Part shown: piece after piece, positions 32,544 to 39,762 of the stretch
Layout of the letters: each line of letters begins with the position of its first letter
Numbering within the stretch: position 1 is the stretch's first letter
Origin: Novosphingobium sp.
GTDB lineage: Bacteria; Pseudomonadota; Alphaproteobacteria; Sphingomonadales; Sphingomonadaceae
Length of the DNA stretch: 39,762 bases
NCBI GenBank assembly: GCA_030697365.1
Contig: JAUYQH010000059.1
Span: 1-39,762 of the forward strand
Direction of reading: 5' to 3'
The notes under the pieces: generated by a model
What the model saw: only the letters and a program-made list of their open reading frames with translations
The model's database searches: none
What the model was told of the DNA's origin: nothing
Program-made: the position numbers and the translations under genes

Positions 32544-33611
32544 ATGAACAGCTCCACCGCCGACCGGCGCGACACCGCGCCGAAAAAAGCGTCGATAGTC
32601 TGCCATCCGTGGTTTCCCAAGGTGATCGGGTTGTGGTTTGCTGCGCTCTTCGGGCTGTGCAGCCTCGCGCTGGCACCAGACACGCTCGAACGGATCGTGA
32701 CCGCACTGGGGATCGATCGGATCGTCCCCGCCGCCGCGCCGCCGCTGGGGCAAACCGCGCGGCTGCTTCTGGCAATGGGCATGGCCGGGGTGGGCGAGAT
32801 CGTCGGGCTGGTGATCGGCGCGCGTCTGGCCGCCGCGCAGCGCCCGCAGTCGGTGCGTCAGCGAGAATCCAAGGCGTCCGAGCAGGATGACGGAGATATC
32901 CGCCCAGCGCTGCAAGTGCGCGCCAAAGACCGCAACTCCGATGCTCCGCCGCGCAAGCCGTTTTTGGCGATCGACGACCTCGGCGGGATCGACGACACTT
33001 TGCGCCGCCCCCCGCTGGCCAGCGAAGCCGACCACGAGCCGCGCCCGTTCATCGAAAACACAGCCTTGCCAAGCGGCGAATGGGCGCCCGCCGTGTGCGA
33101 AGCCGAAGCTGCGGCTGCCGTCACTACGCCCATCACGCATCCCGCCGAAGAGGCGCGCGATCTTGCGGTGTACGATGCTCCCATGGAGGAGTCCTTCAGG
33201 GCCGAACCCGCACCTTACGTAGCGATAGCGCCTGAAGCCCTGCCGGACCCTGTGCCCTTCGCCGCGCCCGCTGCGGCAGTTGCGGTCGCTTCGGCTTCGC
33301 TCGAATCGCTGGGTGTGGTTCAGCTAAGCGAGCGGCTCGCGCTGGCCCTCCGGGCGCGCCGCGAACGGCAGGCACGGCAGGCTGCGGTCGCGCCCTCGGC
33401 CGGATTGCCCGTTCCGGATGCGATCGTTTCGGGCGAGGAACCGCCGCTCGCGGTAGCAGCACCGCACCCCGAAATCCCGGTGGCGCCGTCACCAACCGCC
33501 CCAGAGGAATTTTCGTCCGCTGCAACGCCGCTGCGGCTGGCGCCCGAAGAGACCGACCGCGCTCTGCGCGCCGCCCTGGCTTCGCTGCAGCGGATTTCCG
33601 GGGCACGCTGA
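32544..33611 (+). CDS. Membrane-anchored Ala/Pro-rich hypothetical protein
   Basis: 355 residues. Two hydrophobic segments near the N-terminus (about 26-46, VIGLWFAALFGLCSLALA; about 72-96, ARLLLAMGMAGVGEIVGLVIGARLA) are followed by about 200 residues rich in Ala, Pro and Glu with low complexity and probably disordered. Two short amphipathic stretches near the end (LSERLALALRARRERQARQ, DRALRAALASLQRISG) could be interaction helices. No known domain is visible. It lies between the exosortase-A glycosyltransferase and gltB on the same strand. Its cytoplasmic or periplasmic side is not determined. Base composition resembles the neighbours. Confidence 0.65.
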   Translation: MNSSTADRRDTAPKKASIVCHPWFPKVIGLWFAALFGLCSLALAPDTLERIVTALGIDRIVPAAAPPLGQTARLLLAMGMAGVGEIVGLVIGARLAAAQRPQSVRQRESKASEQDDGDIRPALQVRAKDRNSDAPPRKPFLAIDDLGGIDDTLRRPPLASEADHEPRPFIENTALPSGEWAPAVCEAEAAAAVTTPITHPAEEARDLAVYDAPMEESFRAEPAPYVAIAPEALPDPVPFAAPAAAVAVASASLESLGVVQLSERLALALRARRERQARQAAVAPSAGLPVPDAIVSGEEPPLAVAAPHPEIPVAPSPTAPEEFSSAATPLRLAPEETDRALRAALASLQRISGAR

Positions 33612-33752
33612 GGCAGCGCCGCCCCGCGCCGCGCCTTCGCGGTTGCAAAAAAACTATCCGCAAGCCATGGGGCCAATTCGCGCAACTATCGTCGCTTAGG
33701 CGGCGTGTTGATTCGCGTTTGGTTTCCGCGGTAACTGTTATCGCATTGGCGG

Positions 33753-38405
<4,653 letters not shown>

Positions 38406-38429
38406 TGCGACTCATCTATCCCCGTCGTC

Positions 38430-38499
38430 CCGGCGAAGGCCGGGACCCATCCAACTTTGCGCCCACGCGCAAGGTCAGCTGGACCCCGGCCTGCGCCGG
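38430..38499. repeat. Extragenic palindromic repeat between gltB and gltD
   Basis: Arms of 20 bases (38430-38449, 38480-38499) pair with three mismatches around a 30-base loop. The core CCGGCGAAGGCCGGGACC is the form common in alphaproteobacterial extragenic repeats. Placed between two subunits of one enzyme, it could tune the expression ratio or protect the upstream mRNA. Confidence 0.75.
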
Positions 38500-38528
38500 T
38501 GCTTCGGCCAAATCGGAGATTTGACCTC

Positions 38529-39762
38529 GTGGGCAAGGATACCGGATTTCTCGAGATCGAGCGGCAGGAGCCCAGCTACCGGCCGGTCGAGGAACGCCTC
38601 AAGCACTATCGCGAATTCACCGTCCCGCAGGCGGAGACCGCGCTCAAGGGCCAGGCCGCGCGGTGCATGAACTGCGGCATTCCGTACTGCCACAACGGCT
38701 GCCCGGTGAACAACATCATCCCCGACTGGAACCACCTGGTCTATGAGGGCGACTGGCGCGAGGCGTTGACCAACCTCCACTCGACCAACAACTTTCCCGA
38801 ATTCACCGGGCGCATCTGCCCCGCCCCGTGCGAGGCGGCGTGCACGCTGAACATCGTCGACGCCCCGGTGACGATCAAATCGATCGAGTGCGCGATTGTC
38901 GACAAGGGGTGGGAAGAAGGCTGGATCGTCCCCCGCCCGCCGCTGCGGCGCACGGGCAAACTGGTCGCGGTGGTCGGCAGCGGCCCCGCAGGCCTCGCCG
39001 CCGCCCAACAGCTCGCCCGCGCCGGGCACAGCGTGACCGTATTCGAAAAATCCGACCGGGTGGGCGGACTGCTCCGCTACGGCATCCCCGACTTCAAGAT
39101 GGAAAAGCACCTGATCAACCGCCGCGCGATGCAGATGGAGGCCGAAGGCGTCCAGTTCCGCACCGGGACCGAGGTTGGGGTCACGGTCAGCTTTGCCAGC
39201 CTGGAGGAGAACTTCGACGCAGTGGTCTTGGCGGGCGGGGCGGAAGAGCCGCGCGGGCTCGAGATTCCCGGCGCCGAACTGCCCGGGGTGCGCCTGGCGA
39301 TGGAATTCCTGACCCAGCAGAACAAGCGCAACGCGGGCGACGACGAACTGCGCGCCGCGCCGCGCGGGACGCTGACAGCCACCGGCAAGCACGTGATCGT
39401 GATCGGCGGCGGCGACACCGGATCGGACTGCGTCGGCACTTCGAACCGCCAGGGCGCGGCGAGCGTGACCCAGCTCGAGATCCTCGCCCGCCCGCCCGAG
39501 AAAGAGGACAAGGCGCTGACCTGGCCCGATTGGCCGCTCAAGCTGCGGACCTCGTCGAGCCACCAGGAAGGCGTCGCGCGCGACTGGGCAGTGCTGGCCA
39601 AGCGCGTCGTGGGAGACAACGACGTTCGCGGGCTCGAATGCGTGCGGGTCGAGTGGCGGGACCGACAAATGGTCGAGATCCCGGGCAGCGAGTTCACGCT
39701 TCAGGCCGACCTGATCCTGCTGGCGATGGGCTTCCTCGGGCCGCGGCGGCAGGGCCTGCTCG
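38529..39762 (+). CDS. gltD: Glutamate synthase small subunit (partial, runs off right edge)
   Basis: The first 411 codons are present of about 480. It passes electrons from NADPH through FAD and Fe-S clusters to GltB. Clusters: Cys46/49/54/58 ([13 protein letters not shown]) and Cys97/101/105 (CPAPCEAAC). The FAD motif [13 protein letters not shown] is at about 150-162, and the NADPH motif [12 protein letters not shown] is near 296. The start is the GTG at 38529, about 12 bases after GGAG; no ATG is near and another GTG at 38499 falls in the repeat. The gene follows gltB after an extragenic palindrome. Confidence 0.95.
   Translation, partial: MGKDTGFLEIERQEPSYRPVEERLKHYREFTVPQAETALKGQAARCMNCGIPYCHNGCPVNNIIPDWNHLVYEGDWREALTNLHSTNNFPEFTGRICPAPCEAACTLNIVDAPVTIKSIECAIVDKGWEEGWIVPRPPLRRTGKLVAVVGSGPAGLAAAQQLARAGHSVTVFEKSDRVGGLLRYGIPDFKMEKHLINRRAMQMEAEGVQFRTGTEVGVTVSFASLEENFDAVVLAGGAEEPRGLEIPGAELPGVRLAMEFLTQQNKRNAGDDELRAAPRGTLTATGKHVIVIGGGDTGSDCVGTSNRQGAASVTQLEILARPPEKEDKALTWPDWPLKLRTSSSHQEGVARDWAVLAKRVVGDNDVRGLECVRVEWRDRQMVEIPGSEFTLQADLILLAMGFLGPRRQGLL

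Overview
The window reads as a chromosomal segment of a GC-rich alphaproteobacterium, most likely of the order Sphingomonadales (Sphingomonas/Novosphingobium/Erythrobacter type). This rests on the NepR-EcfG-PhyR general stress response (GSR) cassette with HWE-type histidine kinases, the class I PHA synthase and phasin, the exosortase-A-associated sugar genes, the LptF/LptG pair, and extragenic hairpins of a kind common in sphingomonad genomes. I see no prophage, insertion sequence, CRISPR array, tRNA or rRNA. Gene order is tight, with many 1-11 base overlaps and frequent GTG/TTG starts.

Layout. (1) 1-8.65 kb is a signalling island. It holds the first codons of a probable tryptophan 2,3-dioxygenase, a PAS histidine kinase, Fe superoxide dismutase, an AI-2E family permease, ecfG and nepR (overlapping), a divergent CHASE-HWE kinase (phyK-like), phyR, two stand-alone receiver proteins and an FNR/Crp-type regulator with four suitably placed cysteines. 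Two exact GGAAC-N16-CGTT promoters lie upstream of nepR and phyR, so the stress sigma factor probably activates its own circuit. Between the FNR-like gene and the second receiver is a probable small RNA with a C-rich loop and a strong terminator, resembling GsrN of Caulobacter. (2) 8.8-14.2 kb: an acetyltransferase-fold protein, a fatty acid desaturase, lptG, lptF and clpS. (3) 14.3-18.5 kb is a polyhydroxyalkanoate island: a phasin with a histone-H1-like extension behind two probable PhaR operators, an MreB-type actin homologue, and phaC. (4) 18.65-22.1 kb: an AlaC-type aminotransferase, a winged-helix regulator overlapping a crotonase, and an unknown protein. (5) 22.2-29.5 kb, all on the minus strand: acyl-CoA synthetase, gamma-glutamyltransferase, pyrD, a DUF4126 membrane protein, thiolase and a MaoC hydratase. 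(6) 29.6-33.6 kb: an O-antigen-ligase-like protein preceded by a small membrane protein of 49 residues, a divergent exosortase-A-associated glycosyltransferase and a membrane-anchored Ala/Pro-rich protein. (7) 33.75 kb to the end: gltB and the 5' part of gltD.

How it fits together. The GSR proteins form a partner-switch: kinases phosphorylate PhyR, PhyR captures NepR, and EcfG is freed. Superoxide dismutase, the FNR-like regulator and the candidate small RNA sit in or beside this block. The synthetase, crotonase, MaoC hydratase and thiolase could supply hydroxyacyl-CoA to PhaC, with the phasin coating the granules. The glycosyltransferase and ligase belong to an exopolysaccharide/PEP-CTERM locus whose exosortase is not in this window. 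GltB and GltD form NADPH-dependent glutamate synthase.

All functional calls come from reading motifs by eye; no database search or structure prediction was run.
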